64,000 nt of DNA from Ahaetulla prasina (Eukaryota; Chordata; Lepidosauria; Squamata; Colubridae): positions 216,425,300-216,489,299 of the forward strand of contig NC_080540.1 of the NCBI RefSeq assembly GCF_028640845.1. The letters are read 5' to 3'. The notes beneath the pieces are model-generated. The model saw only the letters and a program-made list of their open reading frames with translations. It was not told the DNA's origin and did no database searches. Both the position numbers and the translations under genes were made by a program. Shown here piece by piece: positions 1 through 11,598 of the stretch. Positions within the stretch are counted from its first letter, which is position 1; each line of letters starts with the position of its first letter.

Positions 1-480
1 TCATAGCCACTCTGTTTTACCAGGGTTCAGCTGAAGCTATTCCAAGTAAAACTGCCTTTTGTAATTGACTGGTGATGATTTTGCCAATGCTGCTCCAGAT
101 GTTTTGGGGATGCACCTAAGATGCCTATTACAATTGGAACTATCTTTGTTTTCTTTTGCCATGGCTGTTCTCCTTCTATTTGTTGAACTTTGTATTTTGT
201 AATTTTCTCCAGTTCCTTCTCTTTTCATTTGCCATATCCAGGTACTGCAACATCTACTATCTTTTTTTTAATCTTATCAACAAGTGTTAAGTCTTGGGTG
301 TTGTGTGACAGATGCTTGTTAGTTTGAATTCTTGAACTCTAAAGCCACAGAGCATTTTAACTTCTTCATTTTCTATTTGTCTAATATGTGGTCCCAGTTT
401 TTGCTTGCTTCAGGTAGTATTTTTTGCAGGTATTCCAATGCACTAGATTTGTCAACCCTCCCAAGAACCTGGATAGAATC
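1..480 (-). mobile_element. R4-like LINE fragment, C-terminal endonuclease region
   Basis: Read on the minus strand with several frame changes, this stretch resembles the end of an ORF from a LINE with a restriction-like endonuclease (R4/Dong type). Visible pieces in order are a TQDLTLVDK stretch at about 300-260 (families usually have PD here, so the catalytic proline is changed), VDVAVPGYGK at about 260-230, a basic stretch ending near PIVIG at about 140, and SQLQKAVLLG near 65-35. Such elements copy themselves by target-primed reverse transcription. Stops and frameshifts make it dead, and it runs off the left edge. Assignment is by motif order only; another RLE-type LINE is possible. Confidence 0.5.
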
Positions 481-539
481 ACACCCGGGGGGGGGGGGTT
501 CAGGTCAATTTGTGTGCTCTTGCAGCAGTTAAATCCACT

Positions 540-660
540 GTAATGTAATCGAGGTAGTAGAAGTGGAGATCCAAGCAATGTGGCCTTATGTAATTGACAG
601 GTGGCAATTTTGTCAATACACACATTTTCTAAGGTGGCACAGGTTTATTTACTATCATAA
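540..660 (-). mobile_element. Second short R4-like LINE C-terminal piece
   Basis: The minus strand encodes IDKIATCQLHKATLLGS, the same C-terminal motif seen near position 50 (SQLQKAVLLG). This is therefore a second short fragment of the same LINE type in the same orientation, separated from the first by a G-run at 484-499. It is too short to say more. Confidence 0.35.
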
Positions 661-740
661 TTATTGTTACTGTTGGTTTGTTTACCATATCAATCTTGTT
701 CAATTAAAAAGATGTTATGGTGCTTTTATTACCCCTCAAT

Positions 741-1002
<262 letters not shown>

Positions 1003-1699
1003 TTTGCTATGAATGTATTGAAAGCAATAACAAAATGAGGTTAGAATCATTTACTTTTTTTTTTTTTTTTTGTAAAGCAGAGGAGGGCCAGTGTTCATTT
1101 TTAGTGTTCTAATTTACACACACAACTTTATTACCTAGGCAGGCCATCCAGTTGCCCATAGGAGATTGAGCCCAGGTCTTCATTAAAAGGGTGATGGCCA
1201 CAGCAGGAGAAGTTTATTGTGGGAAGGAGGAGGACGAGGGGAAAAAAAACCGGGAGTCCTCATCTACCACCATTCAAAATTCCAACAGCATTGCTCAAAC
1301 ATTTTAGCGCCTTATTAATCTGCTGGCTTTATGCTGGCTTTGAATGCACACTGGGGAAAGAGGATATCTGAAAGATGTGCTAAAGAATCTCTACTTCTCA
1401 CTTTCTCTTTGCATTTGTGTTAACCATAAAACATGCAGTGTTTTAATTAAGTTGTTGCCAACTAATTCAGGTGCTCTATAAAAACATAATGAAGCAATTA
1501 CAGATATGTTCCACGTGACGGAGAGTCCCTTTTTTTTTCCCCCTCTGCAAAATGCAAATGTGTAGAATTTTTTTTTTGCCCCTCCTAAACTTCCTTTCCC
1601 TCCATTATCATCACTGAGCACCATCACATCAGTTGGCAATCAAGCACTATGGCGTTTGCAATCTTGCTTGAGGGATGGTCACAAAAACCCCAAATTAAA
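1003..1699. other. No recognised feature
   Basis: AT-rich sequence with a run of about 17 T at 1055-1071 and shorter T-runs near 1530 and 1570. No repeat family or exon was recognised. Confidence 0.5.
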
Positions 1700-2002
1700 T
1701 ACCATATTTTTCGGACTGTAAGATGCACCGGAGTATAAGACGCACCAAATTTCGAAGAGGTAAAAAAAAAAGAAAGAAAAAAATTCCTCTCCCCCGCCCC
1801 TAGGAGCACTCTGCAGGCCTCCCAAATCCTCTGCAGGCCCTGTTTTTGCAAAAGAATGGGCCTGTTTTTGGCGAAAATGGGTCGCATGGGGTGGGGTTTC
1901 AGGAGGCTAAAAATGGCTGTATTCAGTGTATAAGATGCACCAACATTTCCACCCTCTTTTAGGGGGGAATAAAGTGTGTTTTATACTCCAGAAAGTACGG
2001 TA
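1700..2002. mobile_element. MITE with ~30-bp inverted ends and TA at both ends
   Basis: The left end (CCATATTTTTCGGACTGTAA) and the reverse complement of the right end (CCGTACTTTCTGGAGTATAA) are imperfect inverted repeats, and GGTGCATCTTA-type blocks recur inside each end. TA dinucleotides flank both ends (1700-1701 and 2001-2002), which fits a TA-duplicating superfamily such as Tc1/mariner, although two bases are weak proof. No open frame is present, so it would need a transposase in trans. A hAT origin is less likely because no 8-bp duplication is seen. Confidence 0.6.
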
Positions 2003-2063
2003 GATATATTTCAATAAAAAAATACTGCTTTCTCTCAAGATGCCTAATACCATAAAATTTGGT

Positions 2064-2223
2064 CGGGGTGGGTTCTACTTACCTTTACTATCGGTTTGCA
2101 GCGGGATCGTGCGCATGCATGCACAGAAGCTTCCTGATGACATCGGGGTCGGTGGGTGGAGCCTCCCCCAGTTTTACTACTGGTTCGCAAGAACTGGTCC
2201 AAACCAGGGACAACCCACTACTG
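2064..2223 (+). mobile_element. hAT MITE, family A (~155 bp)
   Basis: Ends CGGGGTGGGTT and AACCCACTACTG form inverted termini. Flanks AATTTGGT (2056-2063) and GATTTGGT (2224-2231) match at 7 of 8 bases, as expected for an aged hAT target-site duplication. The body has the family A order: TTCTACTTACC, ATGCACAGAAG, GATGACATC, GTGGAGCCTCC, TTTACTACTGGTTC. Related to 27035-27186 and 55611-55759. No coding capacity. Confidence 0.85.
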
Positions 2224-2394
2224 GATTTGGTGTGTCCGGTCAACATCTTTTACATTGGCTCATCTTTTTAAGATTTTAGTAATTTTACCATTTTTTAAAA
2301 AACAAAAAATGATCAACTGGGTTTTGGAGCAATGTTTGCAATAGTTTTGATCTTTCCTGAGTGGTGGCTCAGATTGTTATTTTGAAGGCTATGT

Positions 2395-2560
2395 TGAGTA
2401 TTGAGGTACTGGAGTAAGTGGACCTCTGTACTTGGTCCTTTTGACCATTTTATTTAATGTCTACATGAAACCACTGAGTGGGATCATCCATTGGGCTGGA
2501 GTCCAGTTTCTTGAATATGTTGATGCTACCAGATTTACATCTTGACTCTAGAAGATGTGG
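2395..2560 (+). mobile_element. L2-like LINE reverse-transcriptase remnant
   Basis: One frame reads FNVYMKPLSGIIHWAG followed by EYVDATRF, which corresponds to the LINE-2 type segment just before and over the catalytic YADD box (here YVDA, so the catalytic aspartates are damaged). A short, inactive piece with no visible ends. Confidence 0.55.
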
Positions 2561-2595
2561 TAAGGATCCTGATTTGAAGCTTAGAGCCTATTGGG

Positions 2596-3690
2596 GACTA
2601 GTTTGGAAAAAAAAAACTTAACATCTTCAGCAAGTCCACAGCTTTATCTGCTTTATCTGCCAACATTTTCTTAAAAATTTCCAGTGCTGGAGCATTCACA
2701 ACTTCTGCAGGCAAGTTGTTCCACTTATTAATTGTTCTAACTGTCAGGAAATTTCTCCTTAGTTCTAAGTTGCTTCTTTCCTTGATCAGTTTCCACCCAT
2801 TGCTTCTTGTTCTACCCTCAGGTGCTTTGGAGAACAGCCCGACTCCCTCTTCTTTGTGGCAACCCCTGAGATATTGGAACACTGCTATCATGTCTCCCCT
2901 AGTCCTTCTTTTTATTAAACTAGACATACCCAGTTCCTGCAACCGTTCTTCATATGTTTTAGCCTCCAGTCCCCTAATCATCTTTGTTGCTCTTCTCTGC
3001 ACTCTTTCTAGAGTCTCAACATCTTTTTTACATCGTGGCAACCAAAACTGGATGCAATATTCCAAGTGTGGCCTTACCAAGGCATTATAAAGTGGTATTA
3101 ACACTTCACGTAATCTTGATTCTATCCCTCTGTTTATGCAGCCCAGAACTGTGTTGGCTTTTTTAGCAGCTGCTGCACACTGCTGGCTCATATCTAAATG
3201 GTTATCCACTAGGACTCCAAGATCCCTCTCACAGGTACTACTACTGAGCAAGGTACCACATATACGGTACCTGTGCATTTTGGTTTTTTTTGCCTAAATG
3301 TAGAACCTTACTTTTTTCACTGTTGAATTTCATTTTGTTAGATAGCGCCCAATGTTCAAGTCTGTCAAGATCTTTCTGTAACTTGAGCCTATCTTCTGGA
3401 GTGTTGGCTATTCCTGCCAGCTTGGTGTCATCTGCAAATTTGATGAGTTCCCCATCTATCCCCTTGTCCAAGTCATTGATGAAGATGTTGAAGAGTACTG
3501 GGCCTAAAACAGAGCCTTGGGGTACTCCACTGCATACTTCCCTCCATGTGGATGTAGTTCCGTTGAGGACTACATGTTGAGTGCGGTTGGTCAGCCAGTT
3601 ACGAATCCATCTGGTGGTGGTGCTGTCTAACCCACATTTTTCTACTTTATCTAGTAGTAGGTTATGGTCTACTTTATCAAATGTTGATTG
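2596..3690 (-). mobile_element. CR1 LINE fragment, reverse transcriptase to near ORF2 end
   Basis: Minus-strand reading from about 3690 down gives consecutive CR1 reverse-transcriptase motifs: NRTQHVVLNG, GVPQGSVLGPVLFNIFINDL at about 3560-3480, then KFADDTKLAG at about 3440-3410 (FADD catalytic box intact). The reading then shifts frame near 3240-3290 and continues as a 226-residue open stretch through the ORF2 C-terminal part ([41 protein letters not shown]). CR1 elements retrotranspose by target-primed reverse transcription. This copy lacks the 5' part and the usual CR1 3' repeat, and it is frameshifted, so it is inactive. Confidence 0.9.
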
Positions 3691-3884
3691 AGACTTTCAT
3701 TCTGCTGACTAACTACTAGGTGGATCAAAGCTGCCTGCTTTCTGGAGTCATGACAAAAGTCCTGTTCTTAAGCATTCTTTGAAGTTGAGGAGGAAGCTCT
3801 TCAGGAATAGTGTTCTTGGTTGTTTTTGTTTTTGTTTTTTAATGGTGCCATTGCCCTCTAATATGAGAATCGGTTGTTGGGTAA

Positions 3885-4110
3885 TGGTTTTAGAATAGCA
3901 GACTAGAAACCTGGAGACTGTGAGTTCTAATCCTTCTTACAGCATAAAGCCATCTGTGTGACCTTGAGCCAGTCATATTTTCTCAGCCCTGGGAAAAAAG
4001 AAGGTGATGGCAAGCTACCAAGAAAACTGCAGTTGTCCAGGCAGTCTCCAGAAATCAACACATACTTGAAGGCATAAGTAAATGAATGAATTTGCCCTCT
4101 AATATTCACC
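3885..4110 (+). mobile_element. CORE-SINE (MIR-like), divergent
   Basis: A tRNA-like head with a B-box-like GTGAGTTCTAATCC (3919-3932) is followed by a core TGTGACCTTGAGCCAGTCA that resembles the MIR core, and it ends near TAAATGAATGAAT. Same type as 10680-10905, 11700-11935 and 57810-57910. The 3' half differs from those copies. Confidence 0.55.
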
Positions 4111-4138
4111 TGTCATCTGGTCACCTAAGTGGGTGTAT

Positions 4139-4375
4139 GTTAGCAATAGCACTTAGACTTATATACCACTTCACAGTCCTTTACAGCCCTCTCTAACCGG
4201 TTTACAGAGTCAGCATATTGTCCCCAACAATCTGGACCCTTGTTTTACTGGCCTTGGAAGGATGGAAGGCTGAGTCAACCTTGAGACGGTAAGAATCAAA
4301 CTGCTGGCAGTCAGCAGAGTTAGCCTGCAATACTGCATTCTAACCATTGTGCCCCCACGGCTCTTATAGGTTAAA
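4139..4375 (-). mobile_element. tRNA-headed SINE, GTCAACC-core family
   Basis: The antisense signature runs AATAGCACTTAGACTTATAT, CAATCTGGACC, GGAAGGATGGAAGGCTGAGT, then a tRNA-like 5' head ending at about 4375. The same layout is found at 31607-31830, 45178-45392 and 61128-61275. Confidence 0.75.
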
Positions 4376-6755
4376 CTTTTGCATAAATTCTTCAAGGATG
4401 CGATAGAAAATATATATGCGTGTGTTCGTGTGAATAATTGTTTCTTATTGCTCTGTTTTAAACTTGCTTTCTTTTTGTATGCTATTGAATTAAATTTTAA
4501 ATCTCCATAGAGGGCAATGAAATTATTTTATATAACTGTGTTATCCAGCTGCTCATTTGTTTAGCTCCACCCAGAAGAATATGTTTCCTTTAGGACTAAG
4601 CTGCATGTTACATGCCAAATGCTTAGAGTCATTCCCAATAGCTGTTTCTCCTGGAATTAATTGGCTTGCAAGTGGGCAATTCTCGGTACAAAAACAATGA
4701 AAGGAGCTGGTGCTTGATATACATATACACTCACAATTTCCCCCCCCTTTGCTTTCTTCTTTCACCCGCAACTTTTTATGATCTATATTTGCACAGTAAG
4801 CATTTATTTCGCAATTGTGCTTGTGGAGATAGAAAATCATCCTGGTGCAACAAATAATCAAAAGGAAGTAATGAGCTTTCATACATTTTGGATTCTGAAA
4901 CTCCTTTAATTAAATTGAAAAAAAAAATTAGGCACCCACTTTCTAAAGGAAATTTTAAACAATGACACAGGAATCAAAATGTGCCATATGTTCGCCGAAG
5001 AAAGTAGAATCGACCAGTTGTGATAATAAGATTTGCATAAGAATCAGACTAGAATGGCATCTATGTCTAAAATAAACAAACAAACTTTAAACTCTTTTTT
5101 TCCAATCAAGACTTAGCCATCTGTATCCTAGATTCCAGCCAGTTCTTAGTCACTGACTAAGCATCTCTAGGTTCCACTGAGCTTCCTATGAAATTTGGTC
5201 AACCATTAAAACTTCAACACAAGCAAAACTCAAGTTAGAGGGGTAAGACTGTGTTGCAAAATATAGAATATATGTAGCAGAAAATACTAGACAGCTTTAT
5301 GTCTTGTTCCAACTTTACAGTGTTGTTGAATCAGTTTGTTCCGTGTAAATATTGTTAAATTACTTCTCCATAATGATAAATGATTGCGCTCATTAAGTGT
5401 ACCAAGTATATTTGTGTTTTTTTTAAAAAATAGAACGCATTTATAATTGCTACAGATCTAGATGTCAGAGGAGGAGAAATTTTTTTTTTTTATTGTTGTC
5501 TTGACAAAAATGGAAAAGATTGAAAGACACGACAAGTGCCCTCTGAAGTTCTTCACTTCCGTACAACACAGTATCAGCATCCTTGGTGAACCCAGCTATT
5601 GTACCGTACAAAATAATTTTATTATGTGGCAGAAAAAGCAAGGATATATGCATCAGATTATAAATAACTTAATTTTCTACAGGAATTTTACATCTTAATC
5701 TGCTGGACTATCAGTTTCACTTAGGCTCTGAAATAAAATTATGCTATTGTATTCCCAGGTATAATTCAATAGCTCACCCATATGAAAATGTCAGGTCATA
5801 TTTTCCGCAATTCTGGGGCCATTAAGTGAAACCGGAAGGTCACTCTATTTGAGCATTATAAATGAACCTGTCCAAGAAAGTTTTGCTTGGAGAAAACCAA
5901 GGCTTCCTCCATAATCAGTTTGCCCAACCATCAGCTATAACAACTTGATGGCTGTTACCCGTAGTCCTTGGGAATTAAGAATACAAATGAAGATATATTC
6001 AGAAAGTTATTTTCTGTGGGTTTTATCTGTGGAAAAAAACCAGTTTAAAATATACTTTCCATCTTCATTTTATAATGCATTTTATAACATCACATCGAGG
6101 TCCCTAAGGTGCAGGCCTCCAATCATTGCAGTATCCCATATACCAAGCAGGAAAAATATATTGTAAAAATTTAAATCCTCATGCCCTCAATTCTTAAGAA
6201 CTAAGTTTCAGGGCATTCCAGTTTGGAGATGGATTCTAGCATCTGATAAATATACTTGCAAATTCAGGCAAAGACAATGAAGGAAGAACAGATCAACTAG
6301 GTGATGACTTGAATCTACATAGCAAATCCAACTGATGGAAACACACTAACATCAGTGACATTAACATGGGAATTGTGACAATGTTCAGATGCACTTTGAA
6401 TTGTACCTCAGGCATGTGAAGAGTCGATTGGCTTCATTGACTATGTTGTTGGATCAGTCTAGTTTACACTTGTCGACTCTGCAGTGGGGGGATAGTACAG
6501 CCTGCACTTTAGTTGTAATGATATGGCATCTTCCCAGGCATAATTCTGAGTCATGGAGTCACTGCAAACAATTTCTATTCTGTCCTCACCCTGAATAGTC
6601 ATGGGTTCAATCAGATGCAAGGTTCAGTTGGCACTCATCTATGCAAGATCTGAATCTTCCTCCTCAGCCATCTTAATGATTTCCCTTGCTTATTCAAGCT
6701 CATATCTAAAGACTGCTCTGAAGGATGCCACCAGAGTAGCTCCATAACTACTGTC
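4376..6755. other. Unique AT-rich DNA, no gene seen
   Basis: No repeat family or convincing exon recognised. The stretch 5320-5450 is of higher complexity, with homeodomain-type TTAAATTACTTCT and ATAATGATAAATGATTG words, and would be the first place to test for conservation. The part 6380-6640 looks less AT-rich but matched nothing I know. Confidence 0.4.
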
Positions 6756-6760
6756 TTTCT

Positions 6761-7360
6761 TGTTTTGGTTTGCCAGCAGCCTACGGAGCTGGCAACAGAG
6801 TCAAACAGCGATGAGGCTGAGGAAGAGCATGGATCAGTCCTGGAGGCTGGGGAAGGCCAGGATGAGGGCTCTGCGTTGAAGAGTGATGTGCGGACTCCAG
6901 AGCCTCCAGAGACAGTAGTGAGGCAGAGGAACAGGAGGAGCCTGTTCCTAATGTACGCATGAGAAGAGCTGCCAGAAGACAAGAGCAGCTAAAGCAAAGA
7001 GGACGACTCTTTGTCGTCCTCTTTGAGATGATTGTCCCCTCCCATAAGGCTTAAAAGATCAGCAATGGTGCTTGGACTCTTTGCCGGAAAACAACATTGA
7101 TAGCTTGTCTTGCTGCATTTGTTTCATATTGGTGTCTTCTGAACTTTTGCCAAGAGAGGCCTTTGGTAGTTTGCCTAATTGGACCAAGGTTGGTGATAGG
7201 ACTGAGGAATTGTGTTGGGAGGAATTTGCTTTAATTTAGTTGGACTACGCTTTAGTTGGACTACGCTGAGAATGAACTAATTCTCAGCTGTTTTAATAAA
7301 GTTTGTTTGTTTTTACACTGACTGAGTTTCCTATTACCTGCTTGGGTCTGGGTCACAACA
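6761..7360 (+). mobile_element. Solo LTR (Ty3/gypsy-like)
   Basis: The 600-bp unit starts TGTTTTGG and ends ACAACA, with perfect 5-bp duplications TTTCT at 6756-6760 and 7361-7365, so it is a solo LTR left by recombination. An AATAAAG polyadenylation signal lies near 7297. Its 5' part (about 6770-6960) holds an acidic open frame whose end RQRNRRSLFL is shared with the LTR at 52606-53224, suggesting that the upstream retroelement ORF ran into the 3' LTR. No internal region remains. The superfamily is inferred from the 5-bp duplication and TG..CA ends. Confidence 0.85.
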
Positions 7361-7365
7361 TTTCT

Positions 7366-7898
7366 AGGGTTTCTTTCGTCTTTGGAGTTTTTTCCCCACA
7401 GTTCATGCAACATCATAAATTCTGTAAACTGATTTAAATCAAGGGTATTCTTCCGCTCTTGGGTTAAGCACCACTGTTAGTTTGTGACTGGTGCACAGAG
7501 GCATTAACATTTAACAATACCATATAAATTCATTTTACATGAAAGGTTTACACTAGTAATGAAAACTCTTAAGCTTACATTCAAATTTGATGGCATGATA
7601 ACATCACCTCTGGCAGACTTGGAACTTATATATAAATCACCAATGCAGTGGACTGATTTCTACCAAGTCAGAGCACTCATGGAGTAGTTCTGAGTCAAGA
7701 TTAGCTATAGTTACTACTACTTTATCCTCCTCAAAACCCAACCATTTGTTTTTGCCATTGTTGTGAGTGGTGGAACTTTCCACACAAATAAAAATACCTC
7801 CAGCAGGTAATTAAGGTGCAGATTCTAATAGGGTTATTTTTTAAAAAATCTCACAGAGGACAATTTTTAAACTCTTGTTCTTAGATTCCCTGGGATTC
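7366..7898. other. No recognised feature
   Basis: AT-rich unique sequence between the solo LTR and a palindromic hAT copy. Confidence 0.4.
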
Positions 7899-7906
7899 CT
7901 TTAGAG

Positions 7907-8023
7907 CAGGGTCCCCAACCTTGGCAACTTTAAGCCTGGTGGACTTCAACTCCCAGAATTCCCCAGCCAGCAAAGGGAGTTGAAGTCCTCCAGGCTTAAA
8001 GTTGCCAAGGTTGGAGACCCCTG
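7907..8023. mobile_element. hAT MITE, family C (palindromic, 117 bp)
   Basis: A nearly perfect inverted repeat: CAGGGTCCCCAACCTTGG at the left against CCAAGGTTGGAGACCCCTG at the right, with GGACTTCAACTCCC and GGGAGTTGAAGTCC further in. Perfect 8-bp duplications CTTTAGAG lie at 7899-7906 and 8024-8031. The whole element can fold on itself. Relatives at 12023, 45240 (half), 60652 and 62525. Confidence 0.95.
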
Positions 8024-8031
8024 CTTTAGAG

Positions 8032-8455
8032 CTTATTGTGGATTGTTCATTGAGAAGCGCAGTAATAGCAGTTAATTCCAAAGAATTAGGGACCTTTTCT
8101 TGCAAAGAACAACAATAGGAAATGAAGGCATTCTTAATTTACCTGGAATGATTAGCAATCCACATAAATAACATGATGCTCGTATGAAGATATACATTCT
8201 GAATTTATCCTAGAATTCCCTGAAACTTGAAGAATTTCTTTTGGACACATGCAGTCTTGTCAACACAGTAATGATGAGAAATGGATTCCATGAAGATGGG
8301 CAAACACTGTTTTGAAAACCACTGAACTTGAGCTGTAACTACTATAAAATTAATGCAAATATTTCCCCCCCATTTTCATCCAATGTGATGCAAATATGTT
8401 ATTCTCAATTTGTTTTCAAAGAAGGAAATCTTGGTGTAAATAGCCAGAGTATATA
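8032..8455. other. No recognised feature
   Basis: Unique AT-rich sequence; nothing repeated in this window and no open frame of note. Confidence 0.4.
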
Positions 8456-8458
8456 TGA

Positions 8459-8665
8459 AGGTAAAGGTAAAGGTTTCCCCTGTCCAGTCATGTCTGACTC
8501 TAGGGGGAGGTGCTCATTTCTGTTTCTTGGCCGAGGGAGCCAACGTTGTCCAAAGAGACTGCCGTGGTCATGTGGCCGGCATGACTAAATGCTGAGGCGC
8601 ATGGAACGCTGTTACTTTCCCTCCGAAGTGGTACCTATTTATCTACTTGCATTTGCATGATTTCA
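8459..8665 (-). mobile_element. Sauria SINE / Bov-B 3' segment, truncated
   Basis: Begins with the antisense tail GGTAAAGGTAAAGG and continues through TCATGTCTGACTC, GGTGCTCATTTCTG and CATGTGGCCGGCATGAC to TGGTACCTATTTATCTAC. This matches the 3' two-thirds of the SINE at 53605-53960, a segment that also resembles Bov-B LINE 3' ends. The tRNA-like head is missing. Confidence 0.75.
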
Positions 8666-8831
8666 AACTGCTATGGGTACAATAATTCTATCCTCATTGG
8701 GCAGGAGGTTTATTATTTCAGGAGGTTGTGCCATTCCTGGAAGCCTGAACTCGTAAGACATCTGAATTTCTAAGAAAAGATTTTCTGAAAGAACTCCTTC
8801 TACTGGATTTTATTTTTATTTATTTTTTTAG

Positions 8832-8922
8832 ATCAAAAAGAGATCTGAAAATGATGAGCATAATGGAGAGATCTTTAATGGAAAAGGAAAATACCAGGAG
8901 GATCTGTCACCCCCTTGTAATG
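8832..8922 (+). CDS. Possible internal exon (91 bp), gene unknown
   Basis: A T-rich tract ending in TTTTTTTAG (8823-8831) looks like a 3' splice site, and TGGTAAGA at 8921-8928 like a 5' splice site. Between them one frame is open and hydrophilic (IKKRSENDEHNGEIFNGKGK, then YQEDLSPPCNG); a second frame is open too. The purine-rich content is typical of exons, but 91 bp with two open frames could arise by chance. I do not recognise the protein. If real, the window is intronic and the gene runs on the plus strand. The word DEHNGEIF also faintly recalls the decayed protein at 25655-26075, so an old transposon origin is not excluded. Confidence 0.3.
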
Positions 8923-10606
8923 GTAAGATAAAATAAAAATCAACAAAAGGCATTCCAAGAAATTCTGAAGCAAGAGTGAATGGAAGAAAACTTTCAGGAA
9001 AGTGGAAGAAAATGACTCAGCACAGCTTTACTTAAAACTTCAGCTTGTACGTTATTCCTTTCCAAAAAAAAGAATGGATGTACAAATTAAATAGAGAGGA
9101 AAATAAAAGATAAATAAACCCCCATCGCACCTCTCTTTGAAGCCTTTTTCTTCAAACATTCTGTACTTTACTGACATAATTAAATTTCTTCATGCCTGAA
9201 TTATTATTTCTGTTTTAGAAAATCTGTATTTTCTTCTGACACTTCTCTCAGGAAAAAAAAAAATTAAGGAGGCCGAATTCTTACCATTCTTTTTTATTAT
9301 TATTATTATTAAAGATGATCCTTCATTTTAGTAGTATTGGCGCCGATTTAATATATTAACATTTCCAATTTGGCCCTTGTTTGATATTGGTGCTGCATTG
9401 CACCCTATGATTAAATCATAGGTAATCAGTATTTATGAATAAGGGTTTGGAAGTCCCTAATGATCACTGCTCCTACAGTGAAGCTAAAGAAGTGTTCCTT
9501 ATCTTCTGAAACTTTAGCATATTAAGCTCCCAAACATTAGGGTAGAAAAGGTTTATTTTTCTCTCCCCCCCTCTTCCATCCCCAGTTGCATTTCAAAGCT
9601 GTGTAATGAAAATGCTGACAGTAATTTAAATGGAGTATACATTCTTTACAGACATTAAAGCTATTTGTTAAACTTTGTAATTACTATGCAAATCAAGTGT
9701 TGCTAAAAAAAAAAAAAAACGTGAAATGAGCAGCCTGGGTAGAGGAAAATACCAAGCTTGAAATACAGAGCAACACGAGGGCTGAAAAATTACTTTTAAC
9801 TTGAAAATCTTCCTTCTCTCTACTGGTCCCTCCCACCCACCCTTACTACCATTCCATAAATACTTACATAGGATTCATCCCCATTTGGCTTGTCACTTTA
9901 ATAGCTCCCAAGGAGAGACCCCATTCTGAGAACATTAGAGAAATCTATTGCCTAGATCAAAATATTAACAGTGCTTTATTAGAATATATATTCCTTGTAT
10001 GAAATATAAGCTGTTTATCCAAGCTATGGTGGTGCATCTTACAAATCTTTGAATTTCATAAATAAGGAACAGATGGCAAATTTAATTGGAATCATGTTTA
10101 CTTCTAAGTCAATATTTGAGTTCAGGGCTGGTTATTGTTACTCACTGTGAGGTAAAGAAAAATGTAAGAGTGGGGAAAGCCCCATTTTCACTGATAGCGC
10201 TTTCCTAAGTCCTAAGAGATGTTTTTATTTCATTTTCAGTGCCCTTTATTACCTGGAGTGGGTCTGTTAATAATAAAATTATCACTAAAACTTAATATTT
10301 TAAATTTAAGAAGGAGGAGGAGGTGGTGGTACTTGGTTGACACCTACTTCTCTGGCAGCAACCCGTACCAACCATTAGCACGTCAATGGTATTTGTGATG
10401 CATTTTTGAATGTTCAGTTGACTGAGTTTCATGTTTAATGAATAAAGCAAATAATAATAATAAAATAAAATGTTAAATTTTTCTTAATAATAAAAAATAA
10501 AAGACTGCAAAAGCATATACAGTATAAGAAAGGCCTTCCAGATATGGAAATTCCAAAACTGCGGTCAACCCGGTAAGGAATACCAGGAACTGAATTTCGA
10601 TAGCAG
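8923..10606. other. Unique AT-rich DNA, one candidate conserved element
   Basis: Contains (TTA)n at about 9294-9312 and A-runs at 9254 and 9706. The part 9585-9700 is high-complexity and includes an octamer ATGCAAAT (9688-9695) and TTGTAATTAC next to it, words common in developmental enhancers. No exon or repeat family recognised elsewhere. Confidence 0.35.
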
Positions 10607-10679
10607 TTGGAGAGCTACAGGCTCTTCACTCTGCACACAATATGAAAACATTCATTGAATATTCGTAAAAACAGCCAGT

Positions 10680-10905
10680 TTGATTAAGGCGCCATGCTAA
10701 AAAAAGGGAGACCATGAGTTCTAATCCCATTTTAGCCATGAAAGTTGGCTGGGTGACCTTGGACTAGTCACTCTCTCTCACCCCATTCTATCTCACAGGA
10801 TTGTTGTTGTGAGGAAAATAGGAGGAGGAAGGTATCTTTGGTATGTTTGCCACCTTCAGTTACTTGCAAAAATAATAAAGGTGGGATAGAAATAAATAAA
10901 TACAT
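10680..10905 (+). mobile_element. CORE-SINE (MIR-like)
   Basis: The tRNA-like head carries a B box (ATGAGTTCTAATCCC). The core GGGTGACCTTGGACTAGTCA is strongly MIR-like, and the 3' part GGTGGGATAGAAATAAATAA has an L2-type tail. It is inserted into the unclassified repeat. Confidence 0.7.
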
Positions 10906-10927
10906 AAATTACTTCATGTAATGATAT

Positions 10928-11030
10928 GCATGCTGATGATGATGTTATCCATTCAGTCGTGTACGGCTCTTGGCGATTGTTGGCGATTGTTGGCGGGCTA
11001 GGTGTCTCCACATTTTCCAGTCTTGCACTA
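10928..11030 (+). mobile_element. Bov-B-like LINE 3' scrap
   Basis: The phrase TCAGTCGTGTACGGCTCTTG followed by GGTGTCTCCACATTTTCCAG resembles Bov-B 3' sequence. A GGCGATTGTT unit is repeated in tandem inside it. Confidence 0.45.
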
Positions 11031-11351
11031 TTTGAACTTTTCTATGCTCTGGCTGGTATTATGCTTTTATGCAATTTGTTTCATATCTAGTGAGCATGAT
11101 GAGAAGCAAGGAACTATAGGCAATGCTGATGTCTCTTTCCTGAAATCTGATTTCCTACGAGCTACACATTTTGTTCAGGTCCCAACACTTAGCTTCCTAC
11201 AACAACCTGCAAACTTTCTTCTGTCCTGCTGGCTGAGAAGCGCCACGTCCATATACCCAAATAGAGGCATTTCAGAACTTGATGTTTCCATCAAATTGGT
11301 GAAAGTAGAACCATGGTGCAAGATCCACCCTCTGTGTGTGTGTGTGTGTGT

Positions 11352-11598
11352 CAGAGCTGGGTTTCAGCAGGTTCTGACCAGTTCTGGAGAACCAGTTGCC
11401 GAAATTTTGAGTAGTTCAGAGAACCAGTAGTAAAAACTGGTCCCGCCCCCCTCTATTCTCTGCCTCCCAAGTCCCAGCTGATTGGGAGGAAATGGGGATT
11501 TTAGAGTATCCTTCCCTTGCCACGCCCACCAAGCCATGCCACACCCACCAAGCCACATCCACAGAACCAGTAATAAAAAAATTTGAAACCCACCACTG
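11352..11598 (-). mobile_element. hAT MITE, family B (247 bp)
   Basis: Ends CAGAGCTGGGTTTC and GAAACCCACCACTG; 8-bp duplications GTGTGTGT at 11344-11351 and 11599-11606, the element having landed in a (GT)n tract. The body contains the antisense family B blocks CCACGCCCACCAAGCCA and AGAACCAGTAATAAAAA. The ORFs drawn over it are chance frames. Confidence 0.9.

Larger units (their letters stand above)
10607..11290 (+). repeat. Unclassified interspersed repeat, copy 1 (interrupted)
   Basis: Segments 10607-10670 and 11040-11290 align in order with 57889-58215; shared words include GAGCATGATGAGAAGCAAGG, GGCAATGCTGATGTCTCTTT and CTGCAAACTTTCTTCTGT. The copy is split by the SINE at 10680-10905 and a Bov-B-like piece at 10928-11030. 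No family name is offered; it has no evident coding frame. Confidence 0.55.

Noticed and set aside
11002..11430. 142-residue plus-strand ORF
   Set aside because: Runs through an unclassified repeat, a (GT)n tract and into a hAT element, so it cannot be one conserved protein.
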